From contig NZ_JACHJH010000005.1 in assembly GCF_014203555.1 (NCBI RefSeq), forward strand, positions 1-64,000: a stretch of 64,000 nt of DNA, written 5' to 3'. The translations under genes were made by a program, and so were the position numbers. The DNA comes from Streptomyces olivoverticillatus. GTDB lineage: Bacteria; Actinomycetota; Actinomycetes; Streptomycetales; Streptomycetaceae. The notes beneath the pieces were generated by a model. The model was not told the origin of the DNA, made no database searches, and saw only the letters and a list, made by a program, of their open reading frames with translations. Below are positions 1 through 8,187 of the stretch, in pieces; position 1 is the first letter of the stretch; each line of letters starts with the position of its first letter.

Positions 1-86
1 GTTACATTCCGAACCCGGAAGCTAAGCCTTTCAGCGCCGATGGTACTGCATGGGGGACCGTGTGGGAGAGTAGGACGCCGCCGAAC
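1..86 (+). rRNA. rrf: 5S ribosomal RNA, 3' part
   Basis: The window opens inside a 5S rRNA gene. The conserved stretch around GTTACATTCCGAACCCGGAA, the loop AGCTAAGCC, and the terminal GGGAGAGTAGGACGCCGCCG match actinobacterial 5S rRNA. The 5' portion, about 30 nt, lies outside the window, so this is the promoter-distal end of an rrn operon. An intrinsic terminator follows 11 nt later. Confidence 0.93.
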
Positions 87-97
87 TAATTGTGAAT

Positions 98-142
98 GCC
101 GTAGGCCCCAGGTCGAAAAGACCTGGGGCCTACGGCTTTTTT
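98..142 (+). terminator. rrn operon intrinsic terminator
   Basis: A perfect 17-bp stem (98-114 with 120-136) closes a GAAAA loop and is followed by six T residues (137-142). A clean stem plus U-tract of this kind is unusual in high-GC DNA and fits a strong rRNA operon terminator. Confidence 0.93.
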
Positions 143-159
143 GCGTTTACTGTGGCGTC

Positions 160-804
160 ATGCGCTATGACCTCGTGATTTTCGACAACGACGGTGTGCT
201 CGTCGACAGCGAGCCCGTCTCCAATACGATCCTTGCCGCATATCTGACCGAGCTCGGTCACCCCACCACCTACGAGGAGTCCGTTCGCGACTACATGGGC
301 TCCGCCGTCCACCGCATTCACGAGCTCGTCCTCGAGCGCACCGGGCAGCGGCTGCCGGACGGATTCGACGAGGTGCTGCAAGCACGCGTCCTCGACGGTT
401 TCGCTCGTGAACTCCAGCCGGTCAAGGGCATTGGCGAGGTCCTGGAGCTCCTGGTCGCCGAGGGCATACCGTACTGCGTCGCCTCCTCCAGCACGCACGA
501 GCGCATTCGGGCCGGGCACCGCCGCACCGGCCTGGACGAGTGGTTCGAGGACGCGTGGGTCTTCAGCGCGGAGGACGTCGGCCGGGGCAAGCCCGCACCG
601 GACCTCTTTCTGCATGCCGCCCGCGCCATGGGCGTGGAGCCGTCCCGCTGTGTTGTCGTCGAAGACAGCCCGCTGGGTGTGCAGGCCGCCGTGGCCGCCG
701 GAATGGACGTCTACGGATTCGCTTCCATGACGCCGAGCGACCGGCTCGCCGCGGCCACGGGCCTCTTTTCCGAAATGACCGAGCTCCCCAGGCTTCTCGC
801 CTAA
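160..804 (+). CDS. HAD family phosphatase (HAD-IA)
   Basis: A 214-residue haloacid dehalogenase-superfamily hydrolase. The N-terminal motif I is FDNDGVLVDSE, where the first Asp is the nucleophile. The middle motif is CVASSS (about residue 105), and the late motif around GRGKPAPDLFLHAA with VVEDSPLGVQAA supplies the Lys and the Mg-binding acidic residues. The ATG at 160 is chosen because motif I begins immediately after it; the longer in-frame extension would run through the rRNA terminator. Substrate cannot be inferred; relatives act on sugar phosphates such as beta-phosphoglucomutase substrates or phosphoglycolate. It sits alone downstream of the rrn terminator. Confidence 0.88.
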   Translation: MRYDLVIFDNDGVLVDSEPVSNTILAAYLTELGHPTTYEESVRDYMGSAVHRIHELVLERTGQRLPDGFDEVLQARVLDGFARELQPVKGIGEVLELLVAEGIPYCVASSSTHERIRAGHRRTGLDEWFEDAWVFSAEDVGRGKPAPDLFLHAARAMGVEPSRCVVVEDSPLGVQAAVAAGMDVYGFASMTPSDRLAAATGLFSEMTELPRLLA

Positions 805-837
805 GCCCGTGCATTCCCGTGCGCGCGATCGATTACC

Positions 838-2019
838 GTGACGGTCATGAGCGGCCGCGCACAGGTGATGTGGGACGAGGCAGTAACGGGCTACGACTTC
901 GGTCCCGGGCACCCGATGGACCCGGTACGGCTGGCCCTCACGATGCGGCTGGTCGAGGCCTTCGGTCTCGACCGTGCCGCCCGCGTGGTGGCGGCAAAGC
1001 CCGCAGGGGACTCCACCCTGCGTCTGGTCCACCGCGAGGACTATGTCGCGGCCGTGCGCGCCGCGTCCGCCGACCCGTCGTCCGCCGACACTTCTTATGG
1101 CCTCGGCACCCCCGACGACCCCGCCTTCGCCGGGATACACGAGGCCGCCGCGCTGATCGCGGGGCAGTCGGTCAGCGCCGCCGAGGCGGTGTGGGCCGGC
1201 GAGGCCCTGCACGCCGTGAACTTCGCCGGTGGACTGCATCACGCGATGCCGGGCGCGGCTTCCGGCTTCTGTGTGTACAACGACGCCGCCCTGGCCGTCG
1301 CACGGCTCCTGGAGCTGGGCGCCGAGCGCGTCGCCTACGTCGATGTCGATGTGCACCACGGGGACGGTGTGCAGGCGGCGTTCTGGGATGACCCACGGGT
1401 GCTGACGATCTCCCTGCACGAACACCCCCGCACCCTCTTCCCGCAGACCGGCTGGTCGGAGGAGACCGGCGGGGACGCCGCCCAAGGGAGCGCCGTCAAC
1501 CTGCCGCTGCCGGCGGGGACGGGGGACGCGGGCTGGCTGCGGGCCTTCCACGCCGTCGTGCCCGAGCTCCTGGCCGCCTTCCGCCCGCAGGTGCTGGTGA
1601 CCCAGCACGGAGCGGACACCCACTTCGAGGACCCCCTCGCGCACCTGGCGGTGTCGCTGGACGCTCAGCGGCTCGTGGCGGAGGCCTGCCACTCCTTGGC
1701 GCACGAGCACGCGGAAGGGCGCTGGCTCGCCCTGGGCGGCGGCGGGTACGCGGTCGCGGAGGTCGTCCCCCGGGCGTGGACGCACCTGGTGGCGGTGGCC
1801 GCCGGGCAGCCGGTGGCGCCGCAGACGCCGGTGCCGGAGGAGTGGCGGGCCGAAGTCTTCCGACGCACCCGGCAGTTGGGGCCGCTGCGGATGACGGACG
1901 GCCTGGAGCCGCAGTGGAAGGACTTCGCGCACAGCGGTTACGACCCGGCCGACCGGCTGGACCAGGCGATCCTTGCGACCCGGCGCGCGGTGTTCCCCTC
2001 CCACGGCCTGCTGCCCTGA
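838..2019 (+). CDS. acuC: Acetoin utilization protein AcuC / class II-type histone deacetylase family
   Basis: A 393-residue protein of the arginase/deacetylase fold. Visible active-site features are GGLHHAM (paired His), DVDVHHGDGVQ (zinc-binding Asp/His), the QHGADTHFEDPL segment, and LGGGGY near the C-terminus. Members remove acetyl groups from protein lysines; in Bacillus AcuC deacetylates and activates acetyl-CoA synthetase. The GTG at 838 lies 33 nt after the preceding stop; an in-frame ATG at 847 is the alternative. No acetyltransferase or acs gene is adjacent, so the substrate here is inferred from family only. Confidence 0.88.
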   Translation: MTVMSGRAQVMWDEAVTGYDFGPGHPMDPVRLALTMRLVEAFGLDRAARVVAAKPAGDSTLRLVHREDYVAAVRAASADPSSADTSYGLGTPDDPAFAGIHEAAALIAGQSVSAAEAVWAGEALHAVNFAGGLHHAMPGAASGFCVYNDAALAVARLLELGAERVAYVDVDVHHGDGVQAAFWDDPRVLTISLHEHPRTLFPQTGWSEETGGDAAQGSAVNLPLPAGTGDAGWLRAFHAVVPELLAAFRPQVLVTQHGADTHFEDPLAHLAVSLDAQRLVAEACHSLAHEHAEGRWLALGGGGYAVAEVVPRAWTHLVAVAAGQPVAPQTPVPEEWRAEVFRRTRQLGPLRMTDGLEPQWKDFAHSGYDPADRLDQAILATRRAVFPSHGLLP

Positions 2020-2050
2020 GCCGGATGCCGGATGCCGTCTGACGGCATAT

Positions 2051-2090
2051 CGGCCCGCCGGCCCGCCGGCCCGCCGGCCCACCGGCCCGT
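2051..2090. repeat. 8-bp tandem repeat, five units
   Basis: Five consecutive copies of CGGCCCGC, the fourth and fifth differing by one base each, lie between the acuC-like gene and the next gene. This is a simple-sequence tract likely to vary in copy number between strains. No function is evident. Confidence 0.8.
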
Positions 2091-2181
2091 ATCCGCCCAC
2101 CAGCCCGTCCGTTACCCCGCCTGTGGGACCCCCGGCCCGAAAGCCCCGCGGCCGTCCGTCCGGTGAGCAAGCATCAAAGGC

Positions 2182-3015
2182 GTGCCGCCCCCCGACTCTC
2201 CCGTCTCCCGCTCGTCCCTGCGGGCCCACCTGCTGGCCGCCCGGCTGGCCGGTGTCATCGCCACGCCGCGGGAGCGGAGCCTGCAGCGGTACCGGATGTT
2301 CGCGGCCCGCGACCCACGGGTGTTGCTCGGACTTGAGCCTGAATGTGACTGGTGTTTCGGTGACTTGTTACATCTGATGGGGCAGAGGTGCGGAGTTTCG
2401 GCCGATCCCAAGCACACTTCCGGGCAGGATGTGATCGACCCGGACCGCACCCTGGTGGCACTCGATGCCTTCGCCGACCGGCTGGCGGTGGCGGCCGCGG
2501 CCGGCGCGCCGGTGCTGCTCGGCACCGGGCACCCGCATCGGCTCCTGGGGTTCTACGCCTCGTTGGCCGCCGCCCTCTCGGCGGCGGGATGTGGTGTCCT
2601 CACCCCGGCGCAGGGTCGAAGTGTCGACATAGCGACCCGGTTCGGGGTACGCACATACAACCTTGACTACGTCCGAGGAGTCGCGCTGATGCGTGAACCC
2701 GGCGCACGCGCGCCGGGAAGTGAGCCGGGCGTGCATACCCATTCACCCCTCCCGCTTCGTATCGCGCTGGCCGCCGCCGCGGAGGCGGACGGGGTGCTGC
2801 CGGCGCTGGTCATCGGGGACCACGGGTGGGTCTGCGGGGCAGGTCAGATGGGCATTGAGGCCATCGGGCTGGCCGACTCCGACGACCCCGCGCCGTTCGT
2901 CGGGGAGGCCGAGGGGCGAGTGTCCGTGGCCGTTCCGCTTGATGACACTGTGCGGTCTGATTACTACCGACCGCTTACTCGCTATGTACTCAATCGAGCG
3001 TGTCTGTCACAGTAG
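2182..3015 (+). CDS. Conserved actinobacterial phosphatase-like protein
   Basis: A 277-residue soluble protein. It has an N-terminal helical region (ERSLQRYRMFAARDPRVLLGLEPE), a central segment VLLGTGHPHRLLGFYASLAAAL, and a C-terminal VIGDHGWVCGAGQMGIEAIGLADSDDP. The acidic, His and Gly motifs are compatible with the phosphatase label this family usually carries, but I cannot place it in a mechanistic class. The start GTG at 2182 is preceded by a weak AAAGG; initiation is not certain. It precedes bdtA, and this pairing is, as I recall, conserved in Streptomyces. No signal peptide or membrane segment is visible. Confidence 0.7.
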   Translation: MPPPDSPVSRSSLRAHLLAARLAGVIATPRERSLQRYRMFAARDPRVLLGLEPECDWCFGDLLHLMGQRCGVSADPKHTSGQDVIDPDRTLVALDAFADRLAVAAAAGAPVLLGTGHPHRLLGFYASLAAALSAAGCGVLTPAQGRSVDIATRFGVRTYNLDYVRGVALMREPGARAPGSEPGVHTHSPLPLRIALAAAAEADGVLPALVIGDHGWVCGAGQMGIEAIGLADSDDPAPFVGEAEGRVSVAVPLDDTVRSDYYRPLTRYVLNRACLSQ

Positions 3016-3143
3016 GCGGCCGATGGCTGCTCCTCTTCCCCACTCGCATCACGCGCCCCTAACCTGGGGAGTGAGCGCGCAGCGACGAGGAGTCACCGGA
3101 GGGGAAGCCGGTGCGCGTCATGTGCGGAAGGTTCAGGTGTGTC

Positions 3144-3353
3144 ATGGCTGCTGGCGAAAGGCCTCTCAGCGAGGTTCAGTTCCTGACCGTGGCGGAAGTC
3201 GCCGCGGTGATGCGAGTGTCCAAGATGACCGTGTACCGCTTGGTGCACAGCGGTCATCTGCCGGCGATCCGGGTGGGAAGGTCCTTCCGGGTCCCAGAGA
3301 ACGCGGTGCACGAGTACCTCCGGGAGTCCTTCGTGGGGGTGGAAACGGCCTGA
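3144..3353 (+). CDS. bdtA: BdtA-like helix-turn-helix (excisionase-family) DNA-binding protein
   Basis: A 69-residue single-domain protein. The motif FLTVAEVAAVMRVSKMTVYRLVHSGHLPAIRVGRSFRVPENAVHEYL is the MerR-like winged helix of the excisionase/DNA-binding family, as in BldC. In S. coelicolor the orthologue next to bS22 is, from memory, bdtA (BldD target A), which would connect it to the developmental cascade that also includes bldN, about 4 kb downstream here. ATG 3144 is preferred over the GTG at 3111 because the domain begins right after it; a longer form would add 11 poorly structured residues. I did not find a convincing BldD box upstream by eye. Confidence 0.82.
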   Translation: MAAGERPLSEVQFLTVAEVAAVMRVSKMTVYRLVHSGHLPAIRVGRSFRVPENAVHEYLRESFVGVETA

Positions 3354-3463
3354 CGGTCACCTCGGATTACGCTGTTCGCCCGGTGCCGGGTAGGCTGGCC
3401 CGATGTAGGTCGTGTGGGCTCGGACGCCCCGCACCGAGTGAATCGATGTAAGCGAGGGTAGTC

Positions 3464-3562
3464 GTGGGCTCTGTCATCAAGAAGCGGCGCAAGCGGATGG
3501 CCAAGAAGAAGCACCGCAAGCTTCTCAAGCGCACGCGTGTTCAGCGTCGCAACAAGAAGTAA
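3464..3562 (+). CDS. 30S ribosomal protein bS22 (AURKAIP1/COX24 family)
   Basis: A 32-residue, extremely basic peptide beginning VGSVIKKRRKRMAKKKHRK and ending RTRVQRRNKK. This is the characteristic small actinobacterial ribosomal protein bS22, bound near the decoding centre of the 30S subunit. The GTG start has GAGGG 5-10 nt upstream. An intrinsic terminator follows at 3583. No truncation: the family is about 31-33 residues long. Confidence 0.93.
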   Translation: MGSVIKKRRKRMAKKKHRKLLKRTRVQRRNKK

Positions 3563-3582
3563 GCGGCGCCGCTGTGCTCGTC

Positions 3583-3619
3583 CCGCAGCCCTCTCACCGT
3601 CATGGTGGGAGGGCTGCGG
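3583..3619 (+). terminator. Terminator after bS22
   Basis: A 16-bp stem (3583-3598 with 3604-3619) with one T-G wobble and a 5-nt loop, 20 nt after the bS22 stop codon. It lacks a long U-tract, as is usual for Streptomyces terminators. Confidence 0.8.
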
Positions 3620-3799
3620 TGCGTTGCGGTGAGTAAAGCTTTCGCTACGGCTTGAAATGTCGCTCCACGCATCGGGTGGTCATCACAGCGCAACAACGAC
3701 CCGCTACGGTGGCCGCGTCGGGCACCCGGCACGTCACATGCCGGGGCACCGCGTCAGGTCACCGCTCGCCGGGCGAGGGTGGGAAGGAAGGCGCTGATC

Positions 3800-4846
3800 T
3801 TGGGCAGGGTCGTGCTCGTCACCGGAGTCGCGCGGCAGCTGGGCGGCCGCTTCGTCCGCCGCATCCAGCGCGAGCCCGACGTGGACCGCGTCATCGGGGT
3901 GGACGCAGTGCCACCCGCGCACCGGCTGGGCGGGGCCGAATTCGTACGGGCGGACATCCGCCACCCCACGATCGGCAAGGTCCTCGCCGAGCACGCCGTC
4001 GACACGGTCGTCCACATGGACGTCAACGGCACGCCCCTCGGCAAGCGCGGCAGCCGGGCCACGGTCAAGGAGACCAACGTCATCGGCACCATGCAGCTGC
4101 TCGGTGCCTGCCAGAAGACGCCGTCGGTCAAGCGGCTGGTGGTCAAGTCCAGCACGAGCGTCTACGGGTCCGCGCCCCGCGACCCCGCGGTCTTCACCGA
4201 GACCACGCCGCCCAAGTCGCTGCCCGGCGGAGGCTTCGCCAAGGACGCGGTCGAGGTCGAGGGATACGTACGCGGCTTCGCCCGGCGCCGCCCCGATGTG
4301 GCCGTGTGCGTGCTGCGCTTCGCCAACATCCTCGGGCCCTGCGCGGACTCGCCGCTCGCCGAGTACTTCTCGCTGCCCGTGCTGCCCACCGTCCTCGGCT
4401 TCGACCCGCGCCTGCAGTTCGTGCACGAGGAGGACGCGATCGAGGTGCTGCGGATCGCCACCGGAGAGCCGGTGCGCGGCACGCTCAACAGCGGGACGTT
4501 CAACATCGCGGGCGATGGCGTGCTGCTGCTCTCCCAGGCCGCACGGCGCCTCGGGCGCCCCACGCTCCCCTTCTTCCTGCCCACCGTCACCTGGGTCGGC
4601 TCCGCACTGCGGTCGGTGGGCGTCCTGGACTTCTCACCCGAGCAGATCCGGCTCCTCACGCACGGCCGGGTCGTCCAGACCACGCAGATGCGGGAGACGC
4701 TGGGCTTCCAGCCCAGGTACACGACGGCGGAGGCCTTCGCCGACTTCGCGCGCAGCCGTGGTGCGGGGCTGCTGCCGCCCGAGACCCTCGCCCGTACCGT
4801 CGACCGGATCGCCGCGCTGATGCCTGCCGGCCGCGGCCAGAACTGA
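3800..4846 (+). CDS. NAD-dependent epimerase/dehydratase (extended SDR)
   Basis: A 348-residue extended short-chain dehydrogenase. The Rossmann start VVLVTGVARQLGGRFVRR replaces the usual TGxxGxxG with TGVARQLGG. The segments VHMDV, STSVYGSAPRDPAVFTE and the NVIGTMQLL helix are typical of the nucleotide-sugar epimerase branch. The usual YxxxK is not evident, so classical epimerase chemistry is doubtful. The TTG at 3800 is preferred because GGAAGGAAGG lies 9-10 nt upstream; the alternative GTG at 3779 would overlap that site. The acyltransferase gene follows 14 nt later, suggesting one transcript and a possible envelope-lipid role. Confidence 0.82.
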   Translation: MGRVVLVTGVARQLGGRFVRRIQREPDVDRVIGVDAVPPAHRLGGAEFVRADIRHPTIGKVLAEHAVDTVVHMDVNGTPLGKRGSRATVKETNVIGTMQLLGACQKTPSVKRLVVKSSTSVYGSAPRDPAVFTETTPPKSLPGGGFAKDAVEVEGYVRGFARRRPDVAVCVLRFANILGPCADSPLAEYFSLPVLPTVLGFDPRLQFVHEEDAIEVLRIATGEPVRGTLNSGTFNIAGDGVLLLSQAARRLGRPTLPFFLPTVTWVGSALRSVGVLDFSPEQIRLLTHGRVVQTTQMRETLGFQPRYTTAEAFADFARSRGAGLLPPETLARTVDRIAALMPAGRGQN

Positions 4847-4860
4847 GGAGCGCACGCACC

Positions 4861-5907
4861 ATGGCGGATGCGAAGGTCATTCCGTTCGGCGACGAGCCGC
4901 GGTCCAAGCGGCGGGCCAAGCGCCCGGCCCGGGGCGGCCGTACGGGCCGGGCGGCCGCGCCGCTCGCGCCCGTACCGCCGCAACGTGACGAGGCGCAGCA
5001 GGCGAGCGCCCCCCTGGAGGGCGGCGGCGAGCAGGCGGCGGCCGCGCCCCGGCAGGAGCAGGCGGAGGGCGGCTGGGACCGGAAGCTGGCGCACGGCCTG
5101 AACTTCCTGCGGCGGCGGATCACCGGCGAGTACGAGGTCGACGACTTCGGCTACGACAAGGAACTCACCGACCAGGTGGTGCTGTCGCTGCTGCGGCCGT
5201 TCAAGGAGAAGTACTTCCGGGTGGAGGTGAAGGGCATCGAGAACATCCCGGACAAGGGGGCGGCGCTGATCGTCGCCAACCACTCCGGGACGCTGCCCGT
5301 CGACGGGCTGATGCTCCAGGTCGCCGTGCACGACCACCATCCGGCCGCGCGGCATGTGCGGATGCTCGCCGCGGACCTGGTCTTCGTGCTGCCACTGATC
5401 AACGAGCTGTCCCGAAAGCTGGGGCACACGCTCGCCTGCGCCGAGGACGCCCAGAAGCTGCTGGAGCGCGGCGAGGTGGTGGGCGTGATGCCGGAGGGCT
5501 TCAAGGGGATCGGGAAGCCGTTCTCCGAGCGGTACAAGCTGCAGCGGTTCGGGCGGGGCGGCTTCGTCTCGACGGCACTGCGTGCCGGGGCGCCGATCGT
5601 GCCGTGCTCGATCGTGGGCGCGGAGGAGATCTATCCGATGCTCGGCAATTCCAAGACACTGGCGCGGCTGCTGGGCTTTCCGTACTTCCCGCTGACGCCG
5701 ACCTTCCCTTGGCTCGGGCCGCTGGGCGTGGTGCCGCTGCCGACGAAGTGGACGATCCAGTTCGGCGAGCCGATCCCGACGGACGGCTATCCGCCGGAGG
5801 CCGCGGACGACCCGATGCTGATGTTCAACCTCACCGATCAGGTGCGGGAAACGATTCAGCACACGCTCTACAAGCTGCTGGTGCAGAGGCGGTCGGTCTT
5901 CTTCTGA
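4861..5907 (+). CDS. Lysophospholipid acyltransferase family protein (PlsC-like)
   Basis: A 348-residue protein. An Arg/Ala/Pro-rich, probably disordered N-terminus of about 75 residues is followed by a PlsC acyltransferase domain. Motif I is ANHSGTLPVDG (variant of NHxxxxD), motif III is VMPEGFKGIGKPF, and motif IV-like is GAPIVPCSIVGAEEIYP. It would transfer an acyl chain to a lysophospholipid or related acceptor at the inner face of the membrane. ATG 4861 is 14 nt after the epimerase stop, so the two are probably co-transcribed. A bidirectional terminator follows. Confidence 0.86.
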   Translation: MADAKVIPFGDEPRSKRRAKRPARGGRTGRAAAPLAPVPPQRDEAQQASAPLEGGGEQAAAAPRQEQAEGGWDRKLAHGLNFLRRRITGEYEVDDFGYDKELTDQVVLSLLRPFKEKYFRVEVKGIENIPDKGAALIVANHSGTLPVDGLMLQVAVHDHHPAARHVRMLAADLVFVLPLINELSRKLGHTLACAEDAQKLLERGEVVGVMPEGFKGIGKPFSERYKLQRFGRGGFVSTALRAGAPIVPCSIVGAEEIYPMLGNSKTLARLLGFPYFPLTPTFPWLGPLGVVPLPTKWTIQFGEPIPTDGYPPEAADDPMLMFNLTDQVRETIQHTLYKLLVQRRSVFF

Positions 5908-5928
5908 GAACGGCTTCTGAGAACGGCA

Positions 5929-5965
5929 GAGGCGGTCGGTGTTCTTCACGAACACCGACCGCCTC
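5929..5965. terminator. Bidirectional terminator between acyltransferase gene and rsbN
   Basis: A perfect 16-bp stem (5929-5944 with 5950-5965) and a 5-nt loop sit between two convergent genes, 21 nt after one stop and 16 nt after the other. It can serve both transcripts. Confidence 0.85.
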
Positions 5966-5981
5966 CGGGTGAGCGGGCTTG

Positions 5982-7172
5982 CTACTTCTCTTCCTCGCCG
6001 TGGATGCCCAGCCCCGGGAGGATGTCCGGCAGCAGCGGCGGGATGGTGATGTCCGGCTGCCTGGACGGCTTGCCGTCCTTGCCGTGCTGGCGGTCCTGGC
6101 CGCTCTCGGAGCCGGACGGGGGCTGGAGCAGGCCCGTGCCGCCCAGGAGGCCCTCATGGTCGTCGCGGCCGCCGGGGGAGGACTGCGCGGGGTGGCTGCT
6201 CGGGTGCTTGCCGTCGGCCGTGGCGGGCGCCTGTGGCGTGGGCGCGGAGTGGCCCGCACCGCCGGACGAGCCGTGCGGGGAGGCACCGGCGCGGCCGGGG
6301 GTGCCCTGCGTGCCGTGGTCGGAGTGGAGCAGGGAGCGCAGCGGCTCGACGTCTTCGTCTATGGCGGCGAAGACCGAGCTGACCTCGTCGACCATGTCGG
6401 TGAGCTGAGGGGGCAGCTTCTGGCGCAGTTGGCTCCAGCTCTCGCGGTGCGTGGCCGTGAAGGACGACAGCAGCCGCATCGGGCCGAGCGAGCCGTCGCG
6501 CTCGTAGGCGGCGTGCAGCAGCCGGTGGCCCTCGGTGGCGTCGTGGGTCATGCCGGAGAGCGTCTTGCGGATCTCGGACAGCGACTCGTGGTCGAGGTGT
6601 CCGGAGCGGCCGCGCTCCATGAGGCGGCGGGCCTCCTGCATGCGGGTGGACGCCTGGTCGAGGAAGAGCCCGCCGCGGTCGCGGTCGCCGTCGGCCATGC
6701 CGAGCTTGAGGTCTTCCATGCCGCGCTTGAGCCCGTAGAGCGTGTCGCCCGGCAGGGCGTTGGAACTCGCCGCGGCCACGCCGCCGAACGCGCTCGCCGC
6801 GACGCCCACCGTGAGCCCGCCGGCCGCCAGGCCCTTGGACCACCGCGAGCGCGGCCTGAGCCGGCTCAGCCGGTGCGCGCCCCGGCTCGCCGCCGCGCCG
6901 GTGCGCGGCTCGGGGACGGTGGCCGCGCCGCCGCCCGCGAACTGGGCCTCCATGGCGGCGATCAGCTGCGCCCGCTGCACGGTTTTGACCTCGGCGTCCA
7001 GCTCGGGCACCGGCAGTGCGCCGAGCCCGCCGGCGAGGGCCAACAGCTTCCCCTGGTCGGCGTCTTCCGCCGATGGGCCGGACTGTGCGGCCGCAGCACC
7101 CTGGAGGTCCTGGTCCTCCAAGGCCTGGGCGAAGGCGTTCGCCCGCCGGTGCGCCGATACGTTCGCGATCAC
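5982..7172 (-). CDS. rsbN: RsbN, anti-sigma factor of sigma-BldN (DUF5667 protein)
   Basis: A 396-residue membrane anti-sigma factor that is known in Streptomyces to hold sigma-BldN inactive. The cytoplasmic N-terminus, including HRRANAFAQALED, is the sigma-binding part. One membrane segment follows WSKGLAAGGLTVGVAASAFGG (about residue 110-135). The extracytoplasmic DUF5667-like region (GDTLYGLKRGMEDLKL, helical) and a long Gly/Ser/Pro-rich tail come last. GTG 7172 is chosen because AGGAGG lies 8 nt before it; the codon at 7181 would be too close. It lies directly downstream of bldN on the same strand, with its own sigma-BldN-like promoter at 7303-7331. Confidence 0.9.
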   Translation of the reverse strand: MIANVSAHRRANAFAQALEDQDLQGAAAAQSGPSAEDADQGKLLALAGGLGALPVPELDAEVKTVQRAQLIAAMEAQFAGGGAATVPEPRTGAAASRGAHRLSRLRPRSRWSKGLAAGGLTVGVAASAFGGVAAASSNALPGDTLYGLKRGMEDLKLGMADGDRDRGGLFLDQASTRMQEARRLMERGRSGHLDHESLSEIRKTLSGMTHDATEGHRLLHAAYERDGSLGPMRLLSSFTATHRESWSQLRQKLPPQLTDMVDEVSSVFAAIDEDVEPLRSLLHSDHGTQGTPGRAGASPHGSSGGAGHSAPTPQAPATADGKHPSSHPAQSSPGGRDDHEGLLGGTGLLQPPSGSESGQDRQHGKDGKPSRQPDITIPPLLPDILPGLGIHGEEEK

Positions 7173-7302
7173 GGGCGGCACCTCCTCTCGTCATGACGGT
7201 CGACTCCCCCGGGCACCTGAAGGGTTGCACGCCATGGAGGCATCCACTCGATCGAGTGAGTGAATGCGGGCATGACGTGACATCGGGAAGTCTGCATCCC
7301 GG

Positions 7303-7331
7303 ACAACGAGCGGCGCGGCAGTCGGGTTACG
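7303..7331 (-). promoter_or_regulatory. Sigma-BldN-like promoter upstream of rsbN
   Basis: On the minus strand CGTAAC (7331-7326) is followed after 17 nt by CGTTGT (7308-7303). The reported sigma-BldN consensus, as I recall it, is CGTAAC-N16-CGTTGA, so this differs by one base and one nucleotide of spacing. It lies 131 nt upstream of the rsbN start, giving a negative feedback loop in which BldN drives its own antagonist. Confidence 0.65.
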
Positions 7332-7386
7332 CGGCCGGGGCGAGGTGGCCGCCGTCGAGTGAAGGTTGGCATGAAGTCGGCGAGGA

Positions 7387-8187
7387 TCAGCGGGCGTCGT
7401 CCGGGAGAAGTCTTGCCAGGGTGCGCACGGCGCGGTACTGGAGGGTCTTGATGGCGCCCTCGTTCTTCCCCATCACGCGGGCGGTCTCGGCGACCGACAG
7501 GCCCTGGAGGAAGCGCAGCGTGACGCACTCCTGCTGCTGGGGGTTGAGCTTGCGGACCGCCTCCAACAGGGCGGCGTTGGAAAGGGATTCGAGGACGGAG
7601 TCCTCGGGGCTGCGCTCGACCTCGTTGGCGTCGAGCATCTCCCCGGTGGTCACCTCGAGCCGGAACCGCGAGGACTTGAAGTGGTCGGCGACCAGATTGC
7701 GGGCGATGGTCACCAGCCAGGCCCCGAAGTCGCGCCCCTGCCAGGTGAAGGTGCCGATGCGGCGCAGGGCGCGCAGGAACGTCTCGCTGGTGAGGTCCTC
7801 GGCGGTGGCCCGGCCGCCCACGCGGTAGTAGATGTAGCGGTAGACGGTGTCGGCGTACTGGTCGTAGAGGCGGCCGAAGGCCTCGGCCTCTCCGGCCTGG
7901 GCGCGCTCGACCAGGTCGAGCATGCGGGCGCTGTCGCTGTCGGCGCTCGGGCGGCGGGCGGTGGTGGACGTGGCGGCCCCGGCGCCGCGGCGGGTGCGTC
8001 TGCCGACGGCCGCACTGCTCTCGGCGAGGGCGTAGCAGGGGCCGGCGGGGCCGACCGCTGCGGCAGGGGCGAGCGTGGCGAGGGCGGGGACGGCGTACGC
8101 GGTGGGGACGAAGACGCGCAGACGGTCGAGGACCGCTGCGCGCAGCGTAGCCAGGCCCGAGGCGTCAACCCCGACGTGTGGGTACAC
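7387..8187 (-). CDS. bldN: BldN, developmental ECF sigma factor with N-terminal prosequence
   Basis: A 266-residue ECF sigma factor (AdsA in S. griseus) needed for aerial mycelium formation through chaplin and rodlin genes. Residues about 88-266 carry sigma region 2 (YDQYADTVYRYIYYRVGGRATAEDLTSETF) and region 4 (LNPQQQECVTLRFLQGLSVAETARVMGKNEGAIKTLQYRAVRTLARLL). The first about 86 residues, starting YPHVGVDASGLATLR, form the unusual prosequence that is proteolytically removed in the characterised S. coelicolor protein. The GTG at 8187 has GGGAG upstream at short spacing. rsbN follows on the same strand. Confidence 0.95.
   Translation of the reverse strand: MYPHVGVDASGLATLRAAVLDRLRVFVPTAYAVPALATLAPAAAVGPAGPCYALAESSAAVGRRTRRGAGAATSTTARRPSADSDSARMLDLVERAQAGEAEAFGRLYDQYADTVYRYIYYRVGGRATAEDLTSETFLRALRRIGTFTWQGRDFGAWLVTIARNLVADHFKSSRFRLEVTTGEMLDANEVERSPEDSVLESLSNAALLEAVRKLNPQQQECVTLRFLQGLSVAETARVMGKNEGAIKTLQYRAVRTLARLLPDDAR

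Noticed and set aside
130..2229. A 699-residue minus-strand open frame across the HAD and deacetylase genes.
   Set aside because: It is the antisense shadow of two well-supported plus-strand genes; composition is Arg/Gly/Pro-rich low complexity with no domain.
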